Source: Enterovibrio qingdaonensis (GTDB lineage: Bacteria; Pseudomonadota; Gammaproteobacteria; Enterobacterales; Vibrionaceae). Taken from it: a DNA stretch of 64,000 nucleotides. A program made the position numbers and the translations under genes. The DNA lies in contig NZ_JAJUBB010000026.1 in assembly GCF_028683135.1 (NCBI RefSeq), positions 1 through 64,000 of the forward strand. The letters run 5' to 3'. Of the stretch, positions 40,798-50,070 are shown piece by piece. The notes under the pieces were generated by a model. It searched no databases. It was not told the origin of the DNA and saw only the letters and a list, made by a program, of their open reading frames with translations. The number at the start of each line of letters is the position of its first letter. The first letter of the stretch is position 1.

Positions 40798-42786
40798 ATG
40801 GGAAGTGCTTATGAGGTTTCTGTTCGCCCGATTACGGCAACAGTCGATGGCAAAGGGCCGTACATTGTCACTAGCCTCAAAATGGAGTCGCGTCTATCGC
40901 AAGCTTGTGTCTTACGCGCTTACATCGCAAGTGATGAAGAAATCACGGAGAAGTCACTGAGCAAAACGCTTTCATGCTCAATAACGAGCCCAGCAGACTC
41001 TACCAAACTTCTTGCCCTCGTAACTGATGTCATCTTTGAAAGCTATAGCGATGAAAAAGAGCTGTATTATTACTCCATCGAAGCCACCGACCCACTCTCT
41101 CTGTTACAGTTCCGTCGCAATCGCAAAATCTATCAGAGCATGAGTACGAAACAGATTATTGAATCTGTTCTCAATGATGCTGGCGTAAAAAGTTATGTGA
41201 AAATCTCTGTTTCAGGTTCGGGTACAACCCACGAATACTGCACACAAGCCGATGAAACAGATCTTGCATTTATACAACGTCTTTTAAGTTTTGAAGGATG
41301 GCACTACCATTTTGATCATACTGGCAGCTCGCCAAGTGTGGTAGTTGGAGACACCAATCAATCCTTTAAATCGGTCGACAGCAGTACCTTCACTTTCCAA
41401 ACACCGAATCCTGAACCGTCTCGTGAGGTCAAATCGTGGCAGACAAGTACGCGTGCTAACACCTCATCCATCTCATTGGCAGACCATAGCGAGTCTATCG
41501 CCGAAGCGATTTCTAGCGGAGCACAGAAATCATCAAGCAAAGCAAGTGTATCCACGCTCGCTGCGTATCGCTATGGACAAGGTTTCTCTGACAAATCGGC
41601 GATAAGGGATAGTGCTAAAAGACAAATGGAGAGCCATGACGCACTTAAAGTCATCAGTAACGGGACTTCAAAAGCCACCCCACTTTGCGTCGGCCAAACA
41701 TTTACACTTTCCGAGCATCCCATCTCATCATTCAATCAAGAGTATTTAGTAATCTCGCTATCAGCATCATTCTCTGGTGGCGAAGGCAATCAACCTTTTG
41801 AGTGTAATAATGCATTTGAATGCATCCCTTCAAAAACCACTTACCGCCCCACTTTTATCGATAAGCCACGAATCTATAGCGTCCAAACAGGGACCGTAAC
41901 AGGGCCCAGTAACGAAGAAATCTATAAAGATAAGTCAGGGCAAATTAAAGTTCAGTTTCATTGGGATTTGGACGGTAAAAACGACGAGAACACATCTTGC
42001 TGGTTACCTGTGGTTCAAGGGGCTGCAAGTAACGGCTTTGGTATGCAGTTCATTCCGCGTATTGGCGACGAAGTTTTAGTCAGTTATATCGAGGGTGACC
42101 CAGATAGGCCCGTTGTTGCAGGCTCAATATATAACACCAAAAACGTTCCTCCTTATTCTGCAGCAACGCAAAGCGGCATTAAAACACGCTCAACCCCTAA
42201 AGGCAGCAGCAAAAACGGCAATGAATTGCGTTTTGAAGATGCAAAAGATAAAGAGCAAGTTTTCTTGCATGCCGAAAAAGACTTAATGGTAGAAGTGCTT
42301 AACGATGCGACCCGTACTGTCACTGGCAAAGAAGCATTGACCGTTGAAAAGACCATCGATGTCACGAGTAAAGAAGCCTATACCGTTAAAACGGATGACA
42401 AGTACTCTGCCAGCGCGAAAGCGGATATGGCACTGTCATCCGATAAGAATGTGAAGGTAGACGCGGGAAGCAATACGGAAATTTCAGCCACGTCAAAAGT
42501 CTCGGTCGATGGCCAAACAATTGAAATAAAAGGCACGACCAAGATTTCACTTTCGGTCGGAGGTAGCAAGATTGAGATTAGCAATAGCGGAATAAAAATC
42601 GACGCACCGCAAGTCAGCATTAATGGCAGCGGTAAAGCAGAGTTAAAAGGTGCGATGGTTACCGTTGAAGGGTCAGGCAAAGCGGACATCAAAGGCGCGA
42701 TGGTAAGTATTAACGGCAGTGCGATGGCCGAAGTTAAAGGCGGCGCGATGGTCCAAATTCAGGGCGCAATAGCGAAGGTGAACTAA
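40798..42786 (+). CDS. vgrG: VgrG, T6SS spike protein
   Basis: This 662-residue TssI/VgrG protein has an N-terminal gp27-like part (YEVSVRPITATVDG, YYYSIEATDPLSLLQFRRN, FIQRLLSFEGWHYHFDH), a gp5 OB-fold (RIYSVQTGTVTGPSNEEIYKD, IKVQFHWDLDGK, QFIPRIGDEVLVSYIEGDPDRPVVAGSIYN) and a C-terminal beta-helical needle of repeated short strands ending in G-rich K-ING/VEG repeats (~600-662). No effector domain is fused, so cargo should bind through the PAAR or adaptor proteins encoded next. It starts a three-gene spike module in tight succession (42786 overlap by one base with the next gene). Confidence 0.95.
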   Translation: MGSAYEVSVRPITATVDGKGPYIVTSLKMESRLSQACVLRAYIASDEEITEKSLSKTLSCSITSPADSTKLLALVTDVIFESYSDEKELYYYSIEATDPLSLLQFRRNRKIYQSMSTKQIIESVLNDAGVKSYVKISVSGSGTTHEYCTQADETDLAFIQRLLSFEGWHYHFDHTGSSPSVVVGDTNQSFKSVDSSTFTFQTPNPEPSREVKSWQTSTRANTSSISLADHSESIAEAISSGAQKSSSKASVSTLAAYRYGQGFSDKSAIRDSAKRQMESHDALKVISNGTSKATPLCVGQTFTLSEHPISSFNQEYLVISLSASFSGGEGNQPFECNNAFECIPSKTTYRPTFIDKPRIYSVQTGTVTGPSNEEIYKDKSGQIKVQFHWDLDGKNDENTSCWLPVVQGAASNGFGMQFIPRIGDEVLVSYIEGDPDRPVVAGSIYNTKNVPPYSAATQSGIKTRSTPKGSSKNGNELRFEDAKDKEQVFLHAEKDLMVEVLNDATRTVTGKEALTVEKTIDVTSKEAYTVKTDDKYSASAKADMALSSDKNVKVDAGSNTEISATSKVSVDGQTIEIKGTTKISLSVGGSKIEISNSGIKIDAPQVSINGSGKAELKGAMVTVEGSGKADIKGAMVSINGSAMAEVKGGAMVQIQGAIAKVN

Positions 42787-43361
42787 TGAGTTATATCAAA
42801 ATTCCCCATCCTTTGGCTGAGCACATTCTCAAGCTGTATGATCCGCAAGAAGGTATTCTCCCCCTCGTCGAGCCGGGCATGACACCGCAGCAACTTATTC
42901 AACGAGCCGTACAAGAAGGGCTGTATGCCGACGCTGTCATATTCCTCGCGCATGGATTGCCCGTCAGAGAGGCCGTCTGGTGGGGTTGTGTATGTGCTGA
43001 CACAAGAAACGATTGGAATGAGGCAGAGGGTAATGCGATACGCGCTGCTAAAGCGTGGGTGCATACGCCTGATGAAACCAGCCGGCGATATGCAGAGCAA
43101 ACGGCCAATGAAGCAACCCTTCAAAACGGTGCAGGTTGGATAGCCCAAGCCGTTTTTTGGAGCGGGGGAAGTATGACTGGCCCGTCTGACCCTGTCGTCC
43201 CCCCGCCAGAATATCTTTACGCGCAAGCCGTTGGTGGCTCTATCAATCTCACCGCTATTTTGCCTGATGGTGCGCATGCTGAGACCCGCTATCACCAATT
43301 TATTGAAATGGGTATCAACATCGCTAATGGTGGAAATGGAAACCTAGGGAGTGCCGCATGA
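42786..43361 (+). CDS. VgrG-associated DUF6931-like protein
   Basis: This 191-residue soluble protein has an alpha-helical N-terminal ~120 residues with HGLPVREAVWWGCVCAD and ANEATLQNGAGWIAQAVFWSGGSM, and a Pro/Gly-rich tail. I assign it to the DUF6931-type proteins found between vgrG and PAAR genes in Vibrio, from memory of that layout and of the W-rich core. A role in loading the spike or in cargo binding is inferred. The start overlaps the vgrG stop by one base (TAATG), and the stop overlaps the PAAR start (ATGA). Confidence 0.65.
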   Translation: MSYIKIPHPLAEHILKLYDPQEGILPLVEPGMTPQQLIQRAVQEGLYADAVIFLAHGLPVREAVWWGCVCADTRNDWNEAEGNAIRAAKAWVHTPDETSRRYAEQTANEATLQNGAGWIAQAVFWSGGSMTGPSDPVVPPPEYLYAQAVGGSINLTAILPDGAHAETRYHQFIEMGINIANGGNGNLGSAA

Positions 43362-43657
43362 CGTTACCCGCGGCAAGAGCCGGAGATATGCATGTCTGCC
43401 CCATGCAAACACCCGCAGTGCCTCCAATTCCCCATGTGGGAGGTCCGATTCTTCCCCTCCCCTGCACGGTATTGATTGCGAATATGCCAGCCGCAACGGT
43501 AGGGCAAATGTGTACCTGTGTTGGGCCGCCAGACACCATCACAAAAGGTAGTGCAACGGTTTTGTTTGGTAACTTACCCGCAGCGAGAATGGGCGACATG
43601 ACCGCACATGGCGGTACCATTGTGGTAGGCATGCCGACCGTGCTTATTGGTGGTTAG
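43358..43657 (+). CDS. PAAR-domain spike-tip protein
   Basis: This 99-residue protein consists of a single PAAR domain. It has paired PAAR-like motifs (LPAARAGDMHVC and LPAARMGDMTAHGG) and metal-binding Cys/His residues in HVCPM, CTCVGPP and THGG-like positions. PAAR proteins sharpen the VgrG tip of the T6SS and carry effectors. No C-terminal toxin extension is present. It overlaps the DUF6931-like gene by four bases. Confidence 0.93.
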   Translation: MTLPAARAGDMHVCPMQTPAVPPIPHVGGPILPLPCTVLIANMPAATVGQMCTCVGPPDTITKGSATVLFGNLPAARMGDMTAHGGTIVVGMPTVLIGG

Positions 43658-43715
43658 GTGTCTATGTCTGGTAGGATACGAGAAAGTAACTTGTCGGTAA
43701 CGGTGTAAGAAAACC

Positions 43716-44336
43716 ATGACCCTCCTTTCAAGCTTGGCACTGTTTGGTGCCTTATTTCTTTCTGCGCTCATTCCTGGTCCTTCTGTTCTGGCCGTCGTAA
43801 CACGTTCTGTATCCTATGGCAGAGGGCAAGGCCTTTTCGTCGTCTTCGGTGTGTTAATCGCAGACTACATTTTCATTTTTCTCGCGCTAACAGGGTTGAG
43901 CACAATCGCATCTCTGATGGGCAGTTTTGCGGGCATGATTAAATATTTGGGTGCAATATATTTGCTGTGGATTGCCTACCAATGCTGGGCAGCACCGACG
44001 GGTGAACACACTCATCCTACCGATCCCAAGGGAGCCAAAAGCATCCTTTCCAGTGTATTTATTGGCCTCGTTACTACGCTATCGAATCCCAAAGCGATAT
44101 TGTTTTACATGGGTTTCTTCCCTGCGTTTGTCGATGTGACGACCATATCATCCACCGAAGTACTGCTCGTTGTAGTTATATCAACATTTTCTGTCGGTTC
44201 GGTTCTTGCGGCTTATGCCTTTGTAGGCGCGAAAGCGACGTTTTTCTTCTCTAGCGAAAAGGCTAAAAAACGGCTTAACAAACTTTGTGGTGGGTTGTTT
44301 GCCAGTTGTGGGATTGCATTACTGGCGAAAGGCTAA
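43716..44336 (+). CDS. LysE/RhtB-family amino-acid exporter
   Basis: This 206-residue inner-membrane protein has about six TM helices and the family's N-terminal signature FLSALIPGPSVLAVVTRSVSYGRGQGL and later LVTTLSNPKAILFYMGFFPAFVD. LysE/RhtB proteins export amino acids or related metabolites by proton exchange. The substrate is unknown. It stands alone between the spike module and a YdcH-like gene, with no sign of a T6SS role. Confidence 0.9.
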   Translation: MTLLSSLALFGALFLSALIPGPSVLAVVTRSVSYGRGQGLFVVFGVLIADYIFIFLALTGLSTIASLMGSFAGMIKYLGAIYLLWIAYQCWAAPTGEHTHPTDPKGAKSILSSVFIGLVTTLSNPKAILFYMGFFPAFVDVTTISSTEVLLVVVISTFSVGSVLAAYAFVGAKATFFFSSEKAKKRLNKLCGGLFASCGIALLAKG

Positions 44337-44430
44337 TTCTTCCTTAACGCTAAAATTCTAAAAAACGCGTCTATTCACTTCCTTGTTTGGCTCTAGACTT
44401 TATAGAAAGCACAACAGTAAAGAGGTGACT

Positions 44431-44676
44431 ATGTTAGGTGAAAACCATTCGCTCTTGAACGAATTTCCAGAGTTTAAAAATCTGATTGATGAGTTGGCAG
44501 GGAGTGACGCCGCATTTGCCAGTGAAATGAAAAAATACAACGCGCTCGATAAAGAGATCCGCAAACTCGAAATGAATGACTCTCCTATCGACGATGACTC
44601 GATGAGAGAACTAAAGCATGAACGCGCAATGATGAAAGACGCACTGCACCTTCAATTAGTGCAAAGTGCCAAATAA
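44431..44676 (+). CDS. YdcH-like DUF465 small protein
   Basis: This 81-residue, strongly helical, charged protein is of the DUF465/YdcH family. It has NEFPEFKNLIDELAGSDAAFASEMKKYNALDKEIRKLE, a gap, then a second helix with MRELKHERAMMKDAL, giving a short antiparallel coiled coil. Function is unknown. ATG 44431 is chosen because AGAGGTGACT precedes it; an ORF extension to 44383 has no ribosome site. A bidirectional terminator follows. Confidence 0.88.
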   Translation: MLGENHSLLNEFPEFKNLIDELAGSDAAFASEMKKYNALDKEIRKLEMNDSPIDDDSMRELKHERAMMKDALHLQLVQSAK

Positions 44677-44712
44677 GCCATTTTATTCGTCCATTTATCA
44701 TCATTTCCTACG

Positions 44713-44747
44713 AAAAGGGACATCGCCACATTGGCGCGTCCCTTTTT
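44713..44747. terminator. Bidirectional terminator between the ydcH-like gene and the T6SS operon
   Basis: AAAAGGGAC and GTCCCTTTTT arms enclose an inner GCCA/TGGC stem. It lies between convergent genes and overlaps the stop codon of the kinase-like gene by two bases. Confidence 0.88.
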
Positions 44748-45459
44748 ACATTTGGGTACTCAACCACGCTAATGTCCTGTCTAGATTATGCCTAGACGTT
44801 TCCGACACATCGATATTGTCCAATTGTCGAATCCAACGAATCAGTGCAAACCAATCATCCGAAGGGTGGGCGGCACCTTCTCCCGAGCTTTGTGACTCGG
44901 GAGAAAATCCGGTACTCATATGCCATGACGCGAGGTTTTTTCTCGATAATCCAATTGGCATCGCCGCGCCAAAATCAATCAACCGTATAGAATTACTGTC
45001 GTGGTCCCACAATACGTTCGAAGGCTTGATATCACCATGAATCCAACCGGCTTTATGACAATGGCTGAGAGCCTTTAATATCTTAGGCAACAAGATTGGA
45101 AAAGCATCAACCTGCTCTGGCGTCAAATCGATAAGCGGCGTCGCATTAGGGTAGAAGGTTAAAGACAGAAAACCCGTCGCAGGATAAAGCGATAGTGCTT
45201 CTTGAACACAGTCACCTTTGCACGCTTCCAAGGCTTCCCATTCTCTTTCGAGGCTACCCCTTTCTGCGCCTGGTGGGCATCGTCGTAACACCACACTGTC
45301 ACCCGTTTCTAACTCCGTCGCTAAATATGAATTCGCCACGGGCTTGGAGCTCAACGGTCGCGTCAGTTCGTATTTCCTGTCTAACACTTTTCCTACTTGC
45401 CAGCTTTCCTGCATTGCCAAAGCTTCGGCGACCATTCTAAGATCATTTGAATTCATCAT
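44746..45459 (-). CDS. T6SS-linked Ser/Thr protein kinase-like protein
   Basis: This 237-residue cytoplasmic protein is a minimal Hanks-type kinase domain without a membrane anchor. The catalytic loop HGDIKPSNVLW and metal-binding DFGAAMPIG are intact. In the N-lobe the expected ATP-anchoring lysine strand reads VVLRRCPP, so arginine may replace lysine. The activation segment and C-lobe are short. In T6SS clusters PpkA-type kinases phosphorylate the FHA protein to control assembly (known from Pseudomonas). An FHA protein (TagH) is encoded upstream in the same operon; no PppA phosphatase is visible. It is the last gene of the operon, coupled to tssM by ATGA. Confidence 0.82.
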   Translation of the reverse strand: MMNSNDLRMVAEALAMQESWQVGKVLDRKYELTRPLSSKPVANSYLATELETGDSVVLRRCPPGAERGSLEREWEALEACKGDCVQEALSLYPATGFLSLTFYPNATPLIDLTPEQVDAFPILLPKILKALSHCHKAGWIHGDIKPSNVLWDHDSNSIRLIDFGAAMPIGLSRKNLASWHMSTGFSPESQSSGEGAAHPSDDWFALIRWIRQLDNIDVSETSRHNLDRTLAWLSTQM

Positions 45460-48400
45460 AAGCGTCTCGGTAAAGTGAACTGTGTAAACAGATCCTTGTT
45501 TAACGCAATCGAGCTGTCCAGCAAGGTATAATCCAGCACGATTTTGTGAGTATCTAACTCATATTTAAGCTTATTTATCCGTCTATCGCTCGTCGCGCTC
45601 GAGTCTCCGTCGAAAATAGCTCTAAACAGGGCCCACTCACCGGCATAGTTTCTCGTGGCGACTCGGTTGTCCCCCTCATAAAAACTCGTGCTCAGGTAGC
45701 CATCAAGGCCAATGCTCGGCCAAGCAACGTTACTCCATACACGTGGGCCGTGACGGTAGCTAAACACGTTTTCAACCTCACGCATTTGAAACTCAGTCAC
45801 ATCCGTACTCATAGAGCTAGGGCGAATAGACACTTGAAGAGCTAATTCCTGCCCTGCTTTGCCAAAGAAAAGCTCACTAATATTCCGCGCTTTTTTAAGT
45901 TGGGCGCGTGTATTGGTGCTAATCGGCATTACCTGACCATCAATCTCGCGAAGTTTTAAAATGCCATTATCCCAGTAGACAAAGGGCATAAGCATCTGAT
46001 CGATAAAGCTATCAACCTTGCCTTGTGGTTTGAAAAAGTTAGCAAAGTCATCGATCGCAACTTCACCTCTACCCTGTAGAGAGAACGGGAAACGGCCTTC
46101 AACTGTTGCTACATAAAAAAGATAAACCCGCTCTTCCCATTGCTTATTCAGATAGCCCGCACTCGACCGAATGACTTGTTGCCAGGCCTGTCTTTCCACC
46201 GACTTGATCCAACCGGCTATTTGACCTGGAGCCTTACTCGATTCTCGGCCAAACATGACCAGCGCATCTTGGCTTCCTTGAGCGTGCGCAACGGCATAAT
46301 CCATCATAACCTTGCCCGGATCTGGGCTGGTTAACGCCGTATCAAAGTAGGTATTCAGGCTATCAAACTGCGCAATCAGCTGATCAATAGGCAGTGGGCT
46401 CCCTGCCCCACCCAGACCTCGCATATACACGTTGTAACCAGCAAACGCCTCATTTACAACATACGCTGGCTGAAGTTTGAGGAGCTTATCCCCTGCAAGA
46501 TTATTCACCTTGTTGGCGGTTTTTGCTGCTTTCGCAACTTTCCCTAACCCCAATGCTTGAGCAGTTTTTTGCGCTCCAGCAGTATCTGCTGTTTCTTCAT
46601 TGGCTAAGGTTGTGTTGATGACAATCGCATCTAACAGATCGAGCATTGGCCCACTGGAAGGCTCTCTAGACATTCGCAAGGTATAAGATAAATCGGTCGT
46701 CGAACTGAAACTCTTTACCTTGATATTGGTTAGAATGTCCTGCCAGCGGTAGATATAATCGGAGAAATACAGACGTTGTATCTGTTTACTCAAGTTCGTC
46801 ATTTCAGACAAAGACACAGAAGACATGTCACCTTGAATCGCGCGGAATTCTTGATATTGTTGCTTCAATACGGGTGAGGTCGCAGACAGGTCCAAATTCT
46901 CGTAGCCTTGCTTGGTAAATACCTCCGGCATAACATACCCATGAAAACCATCGGAAAACTCAAACAAAACATCAAATTTATCGCCTAGCTGACGTCGAAT
47001 GTCGACCTGTGTGCGGTATTCAGGCAAGCTTTTCAACCTTGCATAAATCAGTCTTTCCGGCGAGAGACCCTCGAGGTTACTTGATGCAACCGAAATGAGT
47101 TCTTTGTTTGGTTTAATGGCATGGTCATACTGACTACTCAACAGATCATCTAACAGCAATGACAACGTCTGTACATCTTGGACGGACGCTTCACCTTGGT
47201 CCTCAAGGTTATTAAGCAAGTAAGAAATCAGAGCCTCTTTATCCAGCTGTTTTTCATTAAAGAGCATTTTGTAGTATCGAAGAATTTCGAAAATCCTTGT
47301 TGGATTTCCCAGGCTGACATACACATACAGTTCGTTGCTAACAAGTTCCTCAACACGCGGGAGCAAGAATAAGTGCAATTGTTCCTCATAGATTCGATAT
47401 ACCTCATCAGCGGTCGCTTGTTGGTTAACACTGACTTTTTCATACCAAGGCGTAGGTGCAATCCCCGCCTTTGCCACAACTCTCAACTCATTTAACACGG
47501 TGATCGTATCAATGATGGTATGCGGTTCTTTCTCTAACCTCTCAATGTCGTTTTTATAAAGACTCAGTTGTGTTTGCGCCTCAGCGCGCCACGCCTCGTC
47601 ATGGTCCCAACTTTGTTTTACTACCGCAGAAACCCCCAAAACAAACAACAAGGCGACAGCCACCATCCCTGTTCGCGACAAGAGGTAACGGGTTTGTCGG
47701 TATGGGTTCATCGCTGTAATGCGATACTCAGGAAGTAAAACATCTGAAAACAGCCTTGCCGCAAAGTAGCCTCGTCGCCCCGGCAACTGCTCTTTGCGCG
47801 ATAACGTATTAAATTCTGCTTTTTCCGCAATTGCCTGAGTGAGCAAATCCAACTCTTTGCCACTTTGCGCGCTAGACACAAGGTAGATACCTCGAATCCA
47901 TACCGCACTACGCACACGGTTTTCTCGACCGACATCCGCCATCAAGCTTCTGGCTTGCTCAAAGAAAACCCGCAATTGGTAAGGCAAGGCAATTACTGAA
48001 TCAGTCTGCTCATTGGTCACATTGCGTAGCAAGGTCATTTGTTGTTTAACCAGTTCTTTCAGCAGCAGTTTTACTTTCTCGTCGAACTGCAGGGGATCGA
48101 ACCGATGGGTGTCATCATTGGACAATGTGATACCAAATGGATTGTCGACATCTCTTCCAGAAAAGCTTTCAAAGAAAGGAATGAAATCCGCAATGGCATC
48201 CGCTTTTGTAAACACGCTATAGACAGGTAAGTCGATGCCTAATTTTTCTGCGAGAGACAAAATGGCATCTTGAAGTGTCACTGCAAGGGCTTGCTTTTCC
48301 TTCTTGTCGGCTTCAATAAGACGATTAGCTTCAACAACCGTAATGACACCGTTTAAACCCTGCCTAGGTCGATATTTTAAAAGCTGCTGACCTACTACTT

Positions 48401-48917
48401 TCCAAAGGTCCGAATCGATGCCGTCATGATCAAATACGCGATGGCCGACTTCGATCACAACCAGATGGTCATTACTCCAAAAACGAAGATACTGCTCCGC
48501 ATCATTCTCATTGAGTTGAACGTCAAGCACTGGTTCCAGATTGTTTTGACGTAGAAGTGCGCTCTTTGCACTGTTTTGACGCCCAACTAAAAGATACCAC
48601 GGCAAAGCGTACATGCTGGAAAGCTTGCGTTTCCCATCACCTCGGATCTTCTTTGTAGAAGCAGAAAATATGTCTCGTATGGCTTTCGTGTCCTGCTCTA
48701 ACAGGACTTGCTGGTCGTGTTTTTGGATAGACTCTTCCGACTTTGGCCTCGTCATGAAACCAATCAAAAGCACCAATGTCGGCATAAGAACCGACAGAAC
48801 CAGCAAACTCATTCTCACCCAAGCGAGCGATTCAGTGTTGGGGATCAGCCACCAAGCAACTAAGCTCGCTGAAGCGAGAAGCAGTGCGATAATGCTCAAA
48901 AGAAATGCTCTTTTCAT
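45456..48917 (-). CDS. tssM: TssM (IcmF), T6SS membrane-complex ATPase-like protein
   Basis: This 1153-residue inner-membrane protein has two N-terminal TM helices (AFLLSIIALLLASASLVAWWL and LLVLSVLMPTLVLLIGFM) and a cytoplasmic IcmF NTPase-like domain with Walker-A-like VGRQNSAKSALL. A third TM (VAVALLFVLGVSAVVKQSW, ~395) leads into a large periplasmic part with ImcF-related regions, ending in the C-terminal beta domain (TDVTEFQMREVENVFSYRHGP). It forms the TssJLM trans-envelope complex. ATG 48917 follows the tssL stop by one base; an upstream in-frame ATG at 48947 is possible. Confidence 0.93.
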   Translation of the reverse strand: MKRAFLLSIIALLLASASLVAWWLIPNTESLAWVRMSLLVLSVLMPTLVLLIGFMTRPKSEESIQKHDQQVLLEQDTKAIRDIFSASTKKIRGDGKRKLSSMYALPWYLLVGRQNSAKSALLRQNNLEPVLDVQLNENDAEQYLRFWSNDHLVVIEVGHRVFDHDGIDSDLWKVVGQQLLKYRPRQGLNGVITVVEANRLIEADKKEKQALAVTLQDAILSLAEKLGIDLPVYSVFTKADAIADFIPFFESFSGRDVDNPFGITLSNDDTHRFDPLQFDEKVKLLLKELVKQQMTLLRNVTNEQTDSVIALPYQLRVFFEQARSLMADVGRENRVRSAVWIRGIYLVSSAQSGKELDLLTQAIAEKAEFNTLSRKEQLPGRRGYFAARLFSDVLLPEYRITAMNPYRQTRYLLSRTGMVAVALLFVLGVSAVVKQSWDHDEAWRAEAQTQLSLYKNDIERLEKEPHTIIDTITVLNELRVVAKAGIAPTPWYEKVSVNQQATADEVYRIYEEQLHLFLLPRVEELVSNELYVYVSLGNPTRIFEILRYYKMLFNEKQLDKEALISYLLNNLEDQGEASVQDVQTLSLLLDDLLSSQYDHAIKPNKELISVASSNLEGLSPERLIYARLKSLPEYRTQVDIRRQLGDKFDVLFEFSDGFHGYVMPEVFTKQGYENLDLSATSPVLKQQYQEFRAIQGDMSSVSLSEMTNLSKQIQRLYFSDYIYRWQDILTNIKVKSFSSTTDLSYTLRMSREPSSGPMLDLLDAIVINTTLANEETADTAGAQKTAQALGLGKVAKAAKTANKVNNLAGDKLLKLQPAYVVNEAFAGYNVYMRGLGGAGSPLPIDQLIAQFDSLNTYFDTALTSPDPGKVMMDYAVAHAQGSQDALVMFGRESSKAPGQIAGWIKSVERQAWQQVIRSSAGYLNKQWEERVYLFYVATVEGRFPFSLQGRGEVAIDDFANFFKPQGKVDSFIDQMLMPFVYWDNGILKLREIDGQVMPISTNTRAQLKKARNISELFFGKAGQELALQVSIRPSSMSTDVTEFQMREVENVFSYRHGPRVWSNVAWPSIGLDGYLSTSFYEGDNRVATRNYAGEWALFRAIFDGDSSATSDRRINKLKYELDTHKIVLDYTLLDSSIALNKDLFTQFTLPRRL

Positions 48918-48918
48918 G

Positions 48919-50064
48919 TTACTGCTGCGCCCTCCGGATGGTTGCATTCAAGCCGTAGCGAACATTAAGTTCATTTTTGAGCTTCTTAATGGCACTTAGG
49001 TTGGTCCCTGCATCCATGATCAGTTCGATGCCATTGTCTGTTTCCTTGGAGTAGGTGTCATAACCTGATTTGCTCAACGCATTTGATAATTTGATGACAT
49101 CGGAAGATTGAGAGAACACGGCCAACAATATTTCCCAATCAACATTGATGGCAGTTTTCGCCGCAGACTCAGCTTCAGAATTGACAGGTTTTAGCGGTGT
49201 TAACCCAAGATCTTCTGGGGTACTGACGTAAACTAAATCTTGATTCGTTGCAGCGAGATTAATATCTGACAAGTCAAGTGACGAAAATTGAGAAAGCAAC
49301 ACTGCACTTCGGTTGTGATACCAATACTCAGAGGCTAAATAGCCAACGACCAAAAACAATGCTGTGATAGAGACAATTTTGGAGATGCTGAGCGGTTTTG
49401 TGGGTTGTTTGTGTTTATTAAGCGGCGGTGTTGTTGGTACAGGTAAACGCGACTCTTCTCGATAATGTCGTAATATGCTGTATACGTCCGATTTCACATC
49501 ATGCAATGCGCTTGGGTCAGCGTGTCGGTATCGCCCTTTGAACCCAAGCATTATGAGGATATATTGAAGCTCAATAAAGTCTGACAGCTTAGCGGGCTGT
49601 TGGCAGGCTTTTTCAAGCAACGCAAAAAACACCTCACCGCCATTACGCTGGTTAAAGATTTTGCTCAATAACGAATGATTCTCCCAACGCGCTCTTTGCC
49701 CCCACTCTGTATATAGAATGATTTCATCAAAGGCTGCACACAAAACAAAACAGCTACGATCGATAACACTAGGATGATAATCAAGATATAGGCCACGTCG
49801 TTTGAAGTTTGCAATACCATCAAGAACTTGCTGACGAAAGCGCTCCAGATCCCTCGGCTCGCCTTGCCTTGGTAATGTCACCAATGTCCCTAACAATTCT
49901 GTTGCGGCATTGAGCAATGGACTGCCGTAGACGGCAAGATTTTCGATAAGTAGCCCACTATCGCCAAGCTCTGGCATTGAGCCATCCTGAGCGGGTGATG
50001 ACGACAATTCTGACTGCTGACGTCGAATAACAATGGTAGGTTCTTCGTTAAATAATCCACTCAT
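48919..50064 (-). CDS. tssL: TssL (DotU), T6SS inner-membrane protein
   Basis: This is a 381-residue DotU-family protein. The cytoplasmic N-domain (~45-210) has NPLLNAATELL-like sequence, RCFVLCAAFDEIILYTEWG and ALLEKACQQPAKLSDFIELQYILIMLGFKGRYR. A single TM helix follows (IVSITALFLVVGYLASEYWY, ~235-255). The periplasmic tail shows no full OmpA peptidoglycan-binding domain. It partners TssM and TssK. The gene is followed by tssM with a one-base gap and preceded by tssK. Confidence 0.93.
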   Translation of the reverse strand: MSGLFNEEPTIVIRRQQSELSSSPAQDGSMPELGDSGLLIENLAVYGSPLLNAATELLGTLVTLPRQGEPRDLERFRQQVLDGIANFKRRGLYLDYHPSVIDRSCFVLCAAFDEIILYTEWGQRARWENHSLLSKIFNQRNGGEVFFALLEKACQQPAKLSDFIELQYILIMLGFKGRYRHADPSALHDVKSDVYSILRHYREESRLPVPTTPPLNKHKQPTKPLSISKIVSITALFLVVGYLASEYWYHNRSAVLLSQFSSLDLSDINLAATNQDLVYVSTPEDLGLTPLKPVNSEAESAAKTAINVDWEILLAVFSQSSDVIKLSNALSKSGYDTYSKETDNGIELIMDAGTNLSAIKKLKNELNVRYGLNATIRRAQQ

Positions 50065-50070
50065 TCGCGA

